Source: an uncultured Clostridia bacterium (GTDB lineage Bacteria > Bacillota > Clostridia > Christensenellales > CAG-138). From it: 64,000 nt of DNA. Location: contig CAMVNO010000009.1 in assembly GCA_947168855.1 (NCBI GenBank), positions 1 to 64,000 of the forward strand, read 5' to 3'. Position 1 is the first letter of the stretch. Every line of letters starts with the position of its first letter. The translations under genes and the position numbers were made by a program. This document shows, in pieces, positions 25,909 through 33,995 of the stretch. The notes under the pieces are model-generated. The model saw nothing but the letters and a program-made list of their open reading frames with translations, did not search any database and had not been told where the DNA came from.

Positions 25909-26936
25909 GTACCATCGTATTGAATTCCATGCTTGCGCTGCTGACGGCGTTCGGAGCCGCGGCGCTTTTGGGACCGCTGGTGATCCCGATCCTGCATCGG
26001 ATGAAGTTCGGTCAGCAGGTGCGCGACGACGGGCCGAAGACGCACCTCAAGAAACAGAACACGCCCACGATGGGCGGCGTCATGATCCTCGTTGCGGTCC
26101 TTCTTGCAACGCTGATCTTCTCGCACAAGAGCTATTCGCTGACGGTCTGGGCGCTTCTCATGACCGTGCTGTTCGGGCTCGTGGGATTTCTGGACGACTT
26201 TATCAAAATCATCAAAAAACGCTCGCTGGGGCTTCGGGCGTGGCAGAAGATCGCGGCGCAGTTTCTGCTGTCGCTCGGGTTTGCGATCGCGCTGTATTTC
26301 CACCCGGCGGTGGGTCCGACGATCTGGTTCGACCGGCTCGATCTCGGCGTCTTCTATATCCCGTTTGCGATGTTCGTGATCATCGCGGTGGTCAATTCCG
26401 TCAACCTGATCGACGGTGTGGACGGGCTATCGAGCTCCGTGACATCCGTGTATTCGCTGGCGACCGGCGTGATGCTCGTGCTTTATGTGCTCACCTTCAA
26501 CGGCGAAGCGCTCGGGCCGGAGGCTGCCGTTGCCGCATCCGATGCGCTGGACGGGCTTTCCGGACTGTCGGTATTCGCGTTCGCGACAGCGGGCGCGTGC
26601 ATGGGCTTTCTGGTGCACAACACCTATCCCGCAAAGGTCTTTATGGGCGATCTCGGCGCGTTCACGCTGGGCGGTGCGGTCGCCGCGATGGCGCTCCTTT
26701 CGAGGACCTCGCTGCTGCTGCCGCTGATGGGCGTCCTGTACGTTGCGACGTCCGTTTCGGTCATTCTGCAGGTCGGTTCCTACAAGCTCCGGCACAAGCG
26801 CATTTTCCGCATGGCGCCGCTGCACCATCATTTCGAGCTCGGCGGCACGCCGGAAACGAAGATCGTTTCGATGTACACCGTGGTGACCGCGATCGCAAGC
26901 GCGTGCGCGCTCATCATCTTCTGGCTCTGTAAGTAA
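25905..26936 (+). CDS. mraY: phospho-MurNAc-pentapeptide transferase MraY
   Basis: The 343-residue, roughly ten-helix membrane enzyme forms lipid I from UDP-MurNAc-pentapeptide and undecaprenyl phosphate. Signature segments are DDGPKTHLKKQNTPTMGG, the DD pair in FLDDFIKIIKKRSLGL, NLIDGVDGLSSS and the C-terminal PLHHHFEL. It overlaps murE by four bases and murD follows after nine bases with GGAGG. Confidence 0.96.
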   Translation: MSTIVLNSMLALLTAFGAAALLGPLVIPILHRMKFGQQVRDDGPKTHLKKQNTPTMGGVMILVAVLLATLIFSHKSYSLTVWALLMTVLFGLVGFLDDFIKIIKKRSLGLRAWQKIAAQFLLSLGFAIALYFHPAVGPTIWFDRLDLGVFYIPFAMFVIIAVVNSVNLIDGVDGLSSSVTSVYSLATGVMLVLYVLTFNGEALGPEAAVAASDALDGLSGLSVFAFATAGACMGFLVHNTYPAKVFMGDLGAFTLGGAVAAMALLSRTSLLLPLMGVLYVATSVSVILQVGSYKLRHKRIFRMAPLHHHFELGGTPETKIVSMYTVVTAIASACALIIFWLCK

Positions 26937-26945
26937 GGAGGATCT

Positions 26946-28295
26946 ATGGCAAAGCAAAAAACGGCGTTGATCGTCGGCATGGCAAAGAGCGGCATCGCGG
27001 CCGCGCGGCTTCTGTATCAGGACAATTACCGCATCATCGTCAACGACATGAAGCCCGAGATCAAGGGGCTCTTCGAGCAGCTCAACGGCATTGCGTACGA
27101 GGTCAAGCTCGGCGCGAACCCGATGGATCTTCTGGACGGCGTGGACCTTCTGATCCCGAGTCCGATCATTCCGATGACGCGCAACTTCATCGTCGAGGCA
27201 AAGCGCCGCGGCATCGAGGTCATCTCCGAGATCGAGCTCGGCTACCGCTACTCGAAGGCGGACTTCGTCTGCGTCACCGGCACGAACGGCAAAACGACCT
27301 GCACGGCGCTGACCGGCGAGCTTTTCAAGGCGGCGGGACGCAAAACCTTCGTGCTCGGCAACATCGGCGTCGCGATCTCGGCGCACGCGCTGGAAACGCA
27401 GCCCGGCGACGTGGTCGTGGCGGAGACCGCCGCGCTGCAGCTCGAGGGCAACGTCCGCTTCCACGCGAAGGCGGCGGGCGTGTGCAACATCACGCCGGAC
27501 CATCTCGATCATTTCGGCACGATGGAAAACTACATCGCCGCGAAGGCGAAGATCCTCGACAATCAGACCGCGGACGATTACGCGGTGCTGAACTGGGACG
27601 ACGAAACGGTCAAAGGCTTTGCGAAGCTGACGCCCGCGCACGTGCTGTATTTCTCCCGGAAGGAAGAGGTCGAAAACGGCATGTTCCTGCGCGACGGCAT
27701 GCTCGTGTACCGCATGAACGGCGAGGAAAAGACGCTCATGCCCGCCGACGAGATCCGCATCCCCGGCAACCACAATCTCGAAAACGCCATGCTCTGCGCG
27801 CTTTTGGGCCTCTCGCAGGGGATCGCGCCGGAAACGATCCGCGAGGTCTTCAGGACCTTCGCCGGCGTCGAGCACCGCATCGAATACGTCTGCACGAAGC
27901 AGGGCGTGGACTACATCAACGATTCGAAGGGCACGAACCCGGCGAGCACGATCCGCGCGATCGAGGCGATGAAAAAGCCGACCGTCCTGCTTTTGGGCGG
28001 CTACGACAAGCACATCGGCTTCGACGAGCTCTTTGAGGCGTTCACGCCGATCGTCAAGGCGTGCGTCGTGCTCGGCGACACGAAGAATCAGATCCTCGCA
28101 TGCGCAAAGGCGCACGGATACGAGGGCATCATGCACACGGCGGACACGTTCCGCGACGCGGTGGACAAGGCGCACGACCTTGCCGAGAGCGGCGACTGCG
28201 TTCTTTTGAGCCCCGCGTGCGCAAGCTGGGACATGTTTGACAACTACGAAACGCGCGGCAGAGTATTCAAGGAGATCGCGCGCGCATACGAATAA
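26946..28295 (+). CDS. murD: UDP-MurNAc-L-Ala:D-Glu ligase MurD
   Basis: The 449-residue Mur ligase adds D-glutamate. It has an N-terminal nucleotide-binding start (MAKSGIAAARLLYQ), the P-loop GTNGKTT near 115, NITPDHLDHFGTMENYIAAK for the middle domain and the C-terminal LLLGGYDKHIGFDEL and LLSPACASWDMFDNYE. The length is normal. It sits between mraY and ftsW as in many Firmicutes. Confidence 0.95.
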   Translation: MAKQKTALIVGMAKSGIAAARLLYQDNYRIIVNDMKPEIKGLFEQLNGIAYEVKLGANPMDLLDGVDLLIPSPIIPMTRNFIVEAKRRGIEVISEIELGYRYSKADFVCVTGTNGKTTCTALTGELFKAAGRKTFVLGNIGVAISAHALETQPGDVVVAETAALQLEGNVRFHAKAAGVCNITPDHLDHFGTMENYIAAKAKILDNQTADDYAVLNWDDETVKGFAKLTPAHVLYFSRKEEVENGMFLRDGMLVYRMNGEEKTLMPADEIRIPGNHNLENAMLCALLGLSQGIAPETIREVFRTFAGVEHRIEYVCTKQGVDYINDSKGTNPASTIRAIEAMKKPTVLLLGGYDKHIGFDELFEAFTPIVKACVVLGDTKNQILACAKAHGYEGIMHTADTFRDAVDKAHDLAESGDCVLLSPACASWDMFDNYETRGRVFKEIARAYE

Positions 28296-28307
28296 ACCGG
28301 AGGCAGT

Positions 28308-29468
28308 ATGGCGGAGCAGAGGACCAAAAAAGAACCGTTGCTGAAACGCATCAGGGATGCGCGGCTCGTTCGCGGCAAGATGGACTTTTCCATCCTGCTT
28401 GTGATTTCCGCGCTCTGCGCGTTCGGGCTCGTCATGATCTTCTCCGCCAGCTACTACTACGCGCAGCACTATTCCGGCGCGAACAACGACAGCTTCTATT
28501 ATCTCAAGCGCCAGCTCATCTATCTGCTGCTCGGGTATCCTCTGATGCTGCTGATCTCCATGATCGACTATCACATCGTGGAGCGTCTGCGTTCGGTGTT
28601 TCTTGCGATCTCGCTCATACTGCTCGTCGCGGTGCTTTTGTGGGGGCAGGACCTGAACGGCGGCAAGCGCTGGCTGAACATCGCCGGCATCTCGATTCAG
28701 CCGAGCGAGCTTGCAAAGTTCGGTCTGATGATCTTCATGTGCTCGTATATGTCGCGTCACAAGAACGAAATGAACACGTTCCGGTTCGGCATGCTCCCGA
28801 TGCTGATCGCCATCGGCGCGATCGCGGGACTCGTCATGCTGCAGCCGAACATGTCCATGGCGGTCATCATCGGCTTCATCGGCGTCGTTCTGCTGTATCT
28901 CGGCGGCTGCGATCTGAAACAGCTGATCATCCTCGGCATCCTTGCGGTCGTCGCCGTGTTCGTGCTGGCGTTCGCGCAGCCGTACCGCGTCGCGCGCATG
29001 ACGTCGTTTTCAAACCCGGAGAGCGATCCGCTCGGCAGCGGCTATCAGCTTCTGCAGTCGTATTACGCGATCGGCTCCGGCGGGTTCTTCGGCAAGGGCA
29101 TCAACAACAGCTATCAAAAGCTTCTGTACATGACCTACGGCGAATCGGACTTCATCTTCGCCATTCTGTGCGAGGAGTTCGGGTTCATCGGCGGGCTGAT
29201 CGTCATCCTGATGTACGGTTGGATCGTGTTCCGCGGGATCGTGATCGCCATGCGCTGCCGGAACCGTTTCGGAAGCCTGCTCGCCGCCGGTATCTCGATC
29301 GTTTTCGGGTTCCAGGTCTTTGTCAACATCGGCGTCGTCACGGGGCTTCTGCCCACGACCGGACAGTCGCTGCCGTTCATTTCGGCGGGCGGCACGTCGC
29401 TCATCGTCTTCCTTTCCGCAATGGGATTGCTTTTGAGCATCTCGCGCGATCTCAATCCGCGAAGATGA
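28308..29468 (+). CDS. ftsW: FtsW/SpoVE-type SEDS glycosyltransferase
   Basis: The 386-residue SEDS protein polymerises lipid II at the septum with the class B PBP. About ten transmembrane segments are visible, with GKRWLNIAGISIQPSELAK in the large loop, the conserved QPNMSMAVII and the C-terminal GLLPTTGQSLPFISAGGTS. The extracytoplasmic catalytic loop is intact. The cytosolic N-terminus is basic. In spore formers this slot may hold ftsW or spoVE. Confidence 0.93.
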   Translation: MAEQRTKKEPLLKRIRDARLVRGKMDFSILLVISALCAFGLVMIFSASYYYAQHYSGANNDSFYYLKRQLIYLLLGYPLMLLISMIDYHIVERLRSVFLAISLILLVAVLLWGQDLNGGKRWLNIAGISIQPSELAKFGLMIFMCSYMSRHKNEMNTFRFGMLPMLIAIGAIAGLVMLQPNMSMAVIIGFIGVVLLYLGGCDLKQLIILGILAVVAVFVLAFAQPYRVARMTSFSNPESDPLGSGYQLLQSYYAIGSGGFFGKGINNSYQKLLYMTYGESDFIFAILCEEFGFIGGLIVILMYGWIVFRGIVIAMRCRNRFGSLLAAGISIVFGFQVFVNIGVVTGLLPTTGQSLPFISAGGTSLIVFLSAMGLLLSISRDLNPRR

Positions 29469-29525
29469 TCACATTCCTCCGCGGTGCCGCATAAGATGTG
29501 GTATCATGCGGAAGGAAGGTTGAAT

Positions 29526-30830
29526 ATGTCTCTTTGGGTTGTGCGCGGCGGCTCCGCTCTTTCGGGCACGGTTTCGGTTCAGGGGTCCAAGAATGCGGCG
29601 CTTCCGATCCTGGCGGCAGCGCTCCTCGTGGAGGAGCCGATCGAACTCTTGAACGTCCCGGTGATCCGCGATACGGAGAACATGCTGAAGATCCTCCGAT
29701 CGCTCGGATGCACGGTAAAGCGCGAGGGGACCGCGCTGATCGTGGACAGCCGCACGGCGACGGGCTTTACGCTGCCGACGGCGCTTTCCGGGGAGCTTCG
29801 CTCGTCGATCTTTCTGCTCGGGTCCGTGCTTGCGCGCTTTCACGCGGCGGACGCGCCGTATCCCGGCGGCTGCGAGATCGGCAACCGCCCGATCGACCTG
29901 CATCTGAACGGGCTCAAGCGCCTGCACGCAAGGATCGAGGAGAGCGGCGGACGCATCCGCTGTACGGGGGACGATCTCAAGGGCGCGGCGGTGGACCTCG
30001 GGTATCCGAGCGTCGGCGCAACCGAAAACATCATGCTTGCCGCGTGCCGCGCGGACGGTACAACGACGATCCGCAACGCGGCGTGCGAGCCGGAGATCGT
30101 CGATTTACAACAGTTTTTATGCGCCTGCGGGTTTTGTGTTCAAGGCGCAGGCACGCCCACGGTCGTGATCGAGGGCGTCAAAAAAGGACACGGCGCGAGC
30201 TATCGCGTCATGCCGGACCGCATCGTGACCGGCACTTATCTGCTTCTGGGCGCGATCACGGGCGGCGACGTCACCGTGACCGACACGCAGCCGGAGACGG
30301 TCGATACGCTTCTCTCGCGGCTGTCGGAATGCGGCTGTCTCGTCACGGTGCACGGCGATTCGGTCCGGGTCCGCTCGTCTGGGCGTCCGCGCGCCGTCGG
30401 GTTTACTGAAACGCGGCCGTATCCGGGATTTCCGACCGATCTGCAGCCGCAGCTCTTTGCGCTGCTGTCGGTTGCGGACGGGACCTCGGTGCTGACGGAA
30501 AACGTGTTCGAGAACCGGTTCCGGCACGCGCAGGAATTGAAAAAGATGGGCGCACAAAACCGCATCCTCGACCGCACGGCGATCATCACGGGCGTCGAAC
30601 GGCTGCACGGCGCAGAGGTCACGGCGCACGATCTGCGCGGCGGGGCGGCGCTCGCGCTGGCGGGGCTCGCTGCCGAGGGCGACACGCGCATCCGGCATGC
30701 GGAGCGGATCGAGCGCGGATATGAACGAATGGACAGCGTGATCAACGCCTTGGGCGGATCGATCACACGAAAGGAAGAAAGCATTGGCGAAGAAAAAGAA
30801 AGACGGCGAACGGGCGAGCTTCCTGTTTGA
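29526..30830 (+). CDS. murA: UDP-GlcNAc enolpyruvyl transferase MurA (first copy)
   Basis: The 434-residue enzyme transfers enolpyruvate from PEP to UDP-GlcNAc. KN in QGSKNAALPIL binds substrate, the catalytic Cys is in PGGCEIGNRPIDLHLNGL (the fosfomycin-target loop), and PGFPTDLQPQ carries the catalytic Asp. GGAAGG precedes the ATG at 29526; the ATG at 29484 lacks a site. The last 47 bases, coding a basic Arg/Glu tail, overlap ftsQ. It occupies the position usually taken by murG and murA. Confidence 0.92.
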   Translation: MSLWVVRGGSALSGTVSVQGSKNAALPILAAALLVEEPIELLNVPVIRDTENMLKILRSLGCTVKREGTALIVDSRTATGFTLPTALSGELRSSIFLLGSVLARFHAADAPYPGGCEIGNRPIDLHLNGLKRLHARIEESGGRIRCTGDDLKGAAVDLGYPSVGATENIMLAACRADGTTTIRNAACEPEIVDLQQFLCACGFCVQGAGTPTVVIEGVKKGHGASYRVMPDRIVTGTYLLLGAITGGDVTVTDTQPETVDTLLSRLSECGCLVTVHGDSVRVRSSGRPRAVGFTETRPYPGFPTDLQPQLFALLSVADGTSVLTENVFENRFRHAQELKKMGAQNRILDRTAIITGVERLHGAEVTAHDLRGGAALALAGLAAEGDTRIRHAERIERGYERMDSVINALGGSITRKEESIGEEKERRRTGELPV

Positions 30831-32208
30831 CGACGACGCGGGCAGGGACGAGGAAACGATCGACCTGTTCGGACCGGATGACGACATGCCGGACGCGTCG
30901 GACGGGGATGCGCCGGAGGAGCCGGATGAGGCGATCGCGGACGAATCGGACGCAGAGGGGGAGGAGCCCCAAACGGCGTCCGATCGGGAGGCTGCGCCCG
31001 AAAAGGCGCCGAAGGACAAGCCTTCCGAAGCGCCGCAGTTCCGCTTCGACCGGTACGGACGCCGCATCGGCAGGAAAAAAGTGCGCTACGGCAAGCGCAA
31101 GGACGCGCCGAAGGCAACGACGACGGTCGTTGAGCACGACACCGAAGCAAAGCGCGAATACGACGCGGCGCGCGAGCGAAGCGAAGCGCGCGCAAAGAAG
31201 CGCGCCCGCGAGGAAGCCAAACAGGCGGCGCTCCGGAAAGCGGAGCGCAAAAAACGCCGGCAGCGCAGCATGTCGACGATGGTGTTCGGAGGGCTGGCGC
31301 TCGTGATGCTTCTCGGCATGACCTGGTTCGTGACGCGGCTAACTAAGATCAACGTCCCGCATGTGCCGGAGGGGTACACAAAGCAGCGTATCATCGAGCT
31401 TTCCGGACTGGAATCGAAGCTCAAAAAACGGACCGCGCTGTTCATCAGCACGCACAACGTCGAAAACCACATTCGCGAAACGGACCCGTATCTGGATGCG
31501 ACCGTGCGGTATTCGTTCCCGTCCACGATCACCATCACGGTGAGCAAGCGGGATGAGGCGGCATGCGTGCGCTGGGGACCGCAGAATGAGTATCTTGCGA
31601 TCATCGACGAGACCGGCACGGTGCTGAACGCGTCGGCGGAGAGCGCAAACGGGCTTCTGATTGCCGACGGCATGAGCATTTCGAGCGCGGTCAACGGCAC
31701 GCGGCTCGGCGATTCGAGCGATATCCAGGTCGCCGCGCTGATCCGGCTTCTGACCAAGCTCAAGGAGCTGGGGCTATTGGAGCGCACGCCGCGCATCAAC
31801 CGCATCGACATGACGGAGCTGATGCAGATCCGCATGTATGTGGAGGGCTGCCCCTACACGATCGAGGTCGGCGACACGACGAACCTCGAAACGAAGCTGA
31901 TGCTCCTCACGAAGCATTGGACGGAGATCATGGACGAAGCGTCCGGATTCATCCGCAGCGGCAAAACCACCGCGACGATCTACCTGTACAGCAAGGGCGG
32001 CGTCAACATATCCCCGTTTGAGGCGGGGCATATCATGGAAACGCCCGCGCCGTCCGCATCGCCCTCGGCGTCGACGGGCGAGCAGCCGGGCGAACAGCCG
32101 GGCGAACAGCCGGGCGAGCAGCCGACGGCGTCGCCGGATGAAGAGACCTACACGCCCGCGCCGCAGGTAACGCCGATGCCGCATCAGGACGACCCGTTTA
32201 CGGGCTGA
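30784..32208 (+). CDS. ftsQ: FtsQ/DivIB cell-division protein
   Basis: The 474-residue bitopic protein starts with TTG at 30784 after GGAAG. A long acidic then basic cytosolic region (about 1-165) leads to a transmembrane segment (about 167-188), a POTRA-type domain starting INVPHVPEGYTKQRIIELSG, and a beta domain. The tail contains four tandem GEQP units encoded by a 12-bp repeat. The cytosolic tail is much longer than in B. subtilis DivIB. It closes the dcw cluster; ftsZ does not follow. Confidence 0.85.
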   Translation: MAKKKKDGERASFLFDDDAGRDEETIDLFGPDDDMPDASDGDAPEEPDEAIADESDAEGEEPQTASDREAAPEKAPKDKPSEAPQFRFDRYGRRIGRKKVRYGKRKDAPKATTTVVEHDTEAKREYDAARERSEARAKKRAREEAKQAALRKAERKKRRQRSMSTMVFGGLALVMLLGMTWFVTRLTKINVPHVPEGYTKQRIIELSGLESKLKKRTALFISTHNVENHIRETDPYLDATVRYSFPSTITITVSKRDEAACVRWGPQNEYLAIIDETGTVLNASAESANGLLIADGMSISSAVNGTRLGDSSDIQVAALIRLLTKLKELGLLERTPRINRIDMTELMQIRMYVEGCPYTIEVGDTTNLETKLMLLTKHWTEIMDEASGFIRSGKTTATIYLYSKGGVNISPFEAGHIMETPAPSASPSASTGEQPGEQPGEQPGEQPTASPDEETYTPAPQVTPMPHQDDPFTG

Positions 32209-32270
32209 GACCGGCGTTAACGGCACCAGACCATTTGCGGCAAAGAAAAAATGAAATGATCCTGCAGCGA

Positions 32271-32296
32271 AGAAAGGGCATAACGCCCTTTCTTTT
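32271..32296 (+). terminator. terminator of the dcw cluster
   Basis: AGAAAGGGC and GCCCTTTCT form a stem with a five-base loop, followed by T-residues. It lies 63 bases after the ftsQ stop. The next 430 bases hold repeats only. Confidence 0.88.
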
Positions 32297-32315
32297 ATCG
32301 GTTTTGCCGCAAATT

Positions 32316-32374
32316 AGCCGTGTTTTCGCCCTCTCGCAGTACATCAGTACAGCTTCGGGACGAAGAACACGGCT
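32316..32374. repeat. imperfect inverted repeat around AGTAC motifs
   Basis: AGCCGTGTTTTCG and CGAAGAACACGGCT form a 13-bp imperfect stem around a loop with two AGTAC strings. It is the first of several palindromic units in the gap between ftsQ and rpsR. Confidence 0.6.
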
Positions 32375-32389
32375 TCTGGTACCATTCTC

Positions 32390-32440
32390 ACCGGTCTCCC
32401 TTCGGTCTGTTGAAACATCGTTTCAACTGACCGGTTTTTT
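32390..32440 (+). terminator. nested ACCGGT hairpin with T-run
   Basis: ACCGGTC/GACCGGT arms enclose TTGAAAC/GTTTCAA arms, followed by TTTTTT. A related hairpin (CGGTCTGT...GAAAC...GTTTC...ACAGACCG) lies at 41855-41886. It may act as a back-up terminator. Confidence 0.55.
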
Positions 32441-32480
32441 CGTCTTCCGCCTAAAATCTTTCAGATTTCCGGGCGGCGAC

Positions 32481-32526
32481 CCTGCAAGGAGTAAAATCCG
32501 CCGCGCATGTCGCCGGATTTTACGGA
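32481..32526. repeat. 46-bp hairpin repeat, copy 1
   Basis: GTAAAATCCG and CGGATTTTAC form a stem. The whole 46 bases are the exact reverse complement of 43012-43057. An imperfect second copy of its 3' half (GCATGTCGCTGAATTTGACGGATTG) begins near 32596. Confidence 0.8.
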
Positions 32527-32535
32527 TTGATCACC

Positions 32536-32590
32536 AAAAGCCTTCCCCTTGAGGGGAAGGTGTCGCCGTCAGGCGACGGATGAGGTGCCT
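32536..32590. repeat. CCTTCCCCTTGAGGGGAAGG repeat, half element
   Basis: A hairpin of CCTTCCCC/GGGGAAGG is followed by GTCGCCGTCAGGCGAC and GGATGAGGTG. A full double-armed version lies at 35038-35160 and a fragment near 51053. Confidence 0.75.
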
Positions 32591-32696
32591 TTGCGCATGT
32601 CGCTGAATTTGACGGATTGGTGTGATGACGGCGACCCATACATACGTGCCGAACGGCGACGCCGTTCTTTGCCCCAGTCTGTGCAGCAAAATGAAC

Positions 32697-32722
32697 CGTA
32701 GGGACGGGCAGTGCCCGTCTGT
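32697..32722. repeat. BOX-like GTAGGGACGGGC inverted repeat
   Basis: GACGGGC and GCCCGTC pair around two bases. The same string, GTAGGGACGGGC, occurs at 46990, with related forms near 12170 and 16066. Confidence 0.7.
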
Positions 32723-32730
32723 TTTTGTAC

Positions 32731-32758
32731 AAAAAAACGAGGCCCTTGCGAGCCTCGT
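32731..32758 (-). terminator. terminator of rpsF-ssb-rpsR
   Basis: On the minus strand ACGAGGC and GCCTCGT form a stem followed by seven T-residues, 32 bases after the rpsR stop. Confidence 0.85.
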
Positions 32759-32789
32759 GCTAAGCGGTCTTGATGTGACTGTTGAATAA

Positions 32790-33032
32790 TTACTCTGCGC
32801 AGTAGGGCAGCAGAGCCATGATCCGCGCGCGCTTGATCGCGATCGCGAGATCGCGCTGATGCTCGGCGCACACGCCGGACATGCGGCGGGGCATGATCTT
32901 TCCGCTCTCGGAAATGAAGCCCTGCAGCTTTTTGATGTCCTTATAATCGATGGATGTGGCCTTCTCAACGCAGAAACGGCAAACTTTGCGTCTGCTTCTC
33001 GGACGACGGGGACGCAGTTTACGATCTTCCAT
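32790..33032 (-). CDS. rpsR: 30S ribosomal protein S18
   Basis: The 80-residue basic protein has the S18 signature: CRFCVEK near 18-24, [19 protein letters not shown] and [23 protein letters not shown]18 pairs with S6 on the 30S platform. The Cys residues of a zinc-binding S18 form are partly kept (C18, C21, C55). It is the last gene of the S6-SSB-S18 operon. Confidence 0.97.
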   Translation of the reverse strand: MEDRKLRPRRPRSRRKVCRFCVEKATSIDYKDIKKLQGFISESGKIMPRRMSGVCAEHQRDLAIAIKRARIMALLPYCAE

Positions 33033-33056
33033 GTGATGCCTCCTATGATTGATGAA

Positions 33057-33476
33057 TTAAAACGGTAAGTCGTCGGAATTGATGTCGGTGAATCCGGCAA
33101 GATCCTGCGCGGGCGCCTGGGGACGCGGCGCGGAATAACCGCTGCCGGAATCGTCCGCCGCCTTGGGCGTCAGGAACTCGACCTCATCTGCCGAAACGTC
33201 AAGCGACATACGGGTCGTGCCGTCCGATGCTTCGTAGGTACGCGCCTGCAGCTCGCCGATGACGGCGACCTTGCGTCCCTTCTGAAGGTAACGCGCGCAG
33301 GTGTCGCCCAGCTGCCGCCAGGCATTGATGCGGAAGAAGTCCGTTTGTCTTTCTCCGCTCTGGTTTGCGAAGCGCCGGTTTACGGCGATGGTGAAGGTGC
33401 AGATGGTCACGCCGCTGGGCGTGCTGCGCACTTCGGGGTCGCGGGTCAGGTTGCCGATCAAAGTAATCTTATTCAT
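33057..33476 (-). CDS. ssb: single-stranded DNA-binding protein
   Basis: The 139-residue protein has one OB fold (MNKITLIGNLTRDPEVR, FRINAWRQLGDTCARYLQKG), a flexible Gln/Pro-rich linker and the acidic tip SDDLPF, which recruits repair and replication partners. Its place between rpsF and rpsR is the standard Firmicute order. Confidence 0.97.
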   Translation of the reverse strand: MNKITLIGNLTRDPEVRSTPSGVTICTFTIAVNRRFANQSGERQTDFFRINAWRQLGDTCARYLQKGRKVAVIGELQARTYEASDGTTRMSLDVSADEVEFLTPKAADDSGSGYSAPRPQAPAQDLAGFTDINSDDLPF

Positions 33477-33518
33477 GCTTTCAGTTTCCTCCGTTCTTTC
33501 GTGCTGTTACTTTGGGGG

Positions 33519-33806
33519 TTATGCTTCCTTGCGAGTGACCATGTAGCGCATGAGCCGTTCATCGTTGCGCATGTTGCGCTCCAGCTCACGGGGCAGTTCG
33601 GGATTCGCGCTGAACGCGACCAGAACATAATAGCCCTCGGTCTTGTAGTCGATCGGGTATGCAAGACGACGCTTGCCCCATACATCGACCTTCTCGATCT
33701 CGCCGCCGTTTGCGGTGATAATGTCGGCAAACTTATCCATGACGACCTTATCCGCTTCTTCATCAAGCTCGGGCGTGATCACGTACAAAACTTCGTACTG
33801 ATTCAT
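33519..33806 (-). CDS. rpsF: 30S ribosomal protein S6
   Basis: The 95-residue product starts MNQYEVLYVITPELDEEA and contains EKVDVWGKRRLAYPIDYKTEGYYVL-type S6 sequence. The ATG at 33806 has GGAGGT just upstream; the longer frame to 33899 would run through the promoter. It is the first gene of the operon. The leader carries a hairpin that could serve in S6:S18 feedback. Confidence 0.96.
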   Translation of the reverse strand: MNQYEVLYVITPELDEEADKVVMDKFADIITANGGEIEKVDVWGKRRLAYPIDYKTEGYYVLVAFSANPELPRELERNMRNDERLMRYMVTRKEA

Positions 33807-33833
33807 GTTTTTCACCTCCTTGTGGACTTGTGG

Positions 33834-33856
33834 CCTTCTTATGAAGGCAAGAAGGA
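33834..33856 (-). promoter_or_regulatory. leader hairpin upstream of rpsF
   Basis: In the minus-strand leader CCTTCTT and AAGAAGG form a seven-bp stem around an eight-base loop, between the -10 box and the Shine-Dalgarno site. Many rpsF leaders bind the S6:S18 complex; I did not find the full CCG-bulge consensus, so this is only a candidate. Confidence 0.4.
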
Positions 33857-33870
33857 CCGTTAGCCTTCGT

Positions 33871-33899
33871 ACTATATCACAACTCTTCCGAGAATGCAA
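33871..33899 (-). promoter_or_regulatory. promoter of rpsF-ssb-rpsR
   Basis: Minus strand TTGCAT (33894-33899), 17 bases, TATAGT (33871-33876). Confidence 0.7.
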
Positions 33900-33937
33900 G
33901 GGCTTTTTTCAGGTTTTTTCACACTGTGTTTTTTTCA

Positions 33938-33960
33938 TGCGGCGCAGCCGCATGATTTCA
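33938..33960. repeat. single ATG-hairpin unit before holA
   Basis: ATGCGGC, GCA and GCCGCAT form a hairpin followed by GATTTCAT, close to one unit of the ATGAATT-spaced arrays. It lies just upstream of the holA promoter. Confidence 0.5.
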
Positions 33961-33989
33961 TTGTAATCCGTCTTGCCTTGTGGTACAAT
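33961..33989 (+). promoter_or_regulatory. promoter of holA, predicted leaderless
   Basis: TTGTAA (33961-33966), 17 bases, TACAAT (33984-33989). Six bases later is the A of the ATG, and no Shine-Dalgarno site lies in between. Confidence 0.6.
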
Positions 33990-33995
33990 ACAGCC

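Noticed and set aside
26427..28760. 777-residue minus-strand reading frame opposite mraY, murD and ftsW
   Set aside because: It is antisense to three clear essential genes, is rich in Arg/His/Asp as expected from reversed GC-rich codons, and has no domain or ribosome-binding site.
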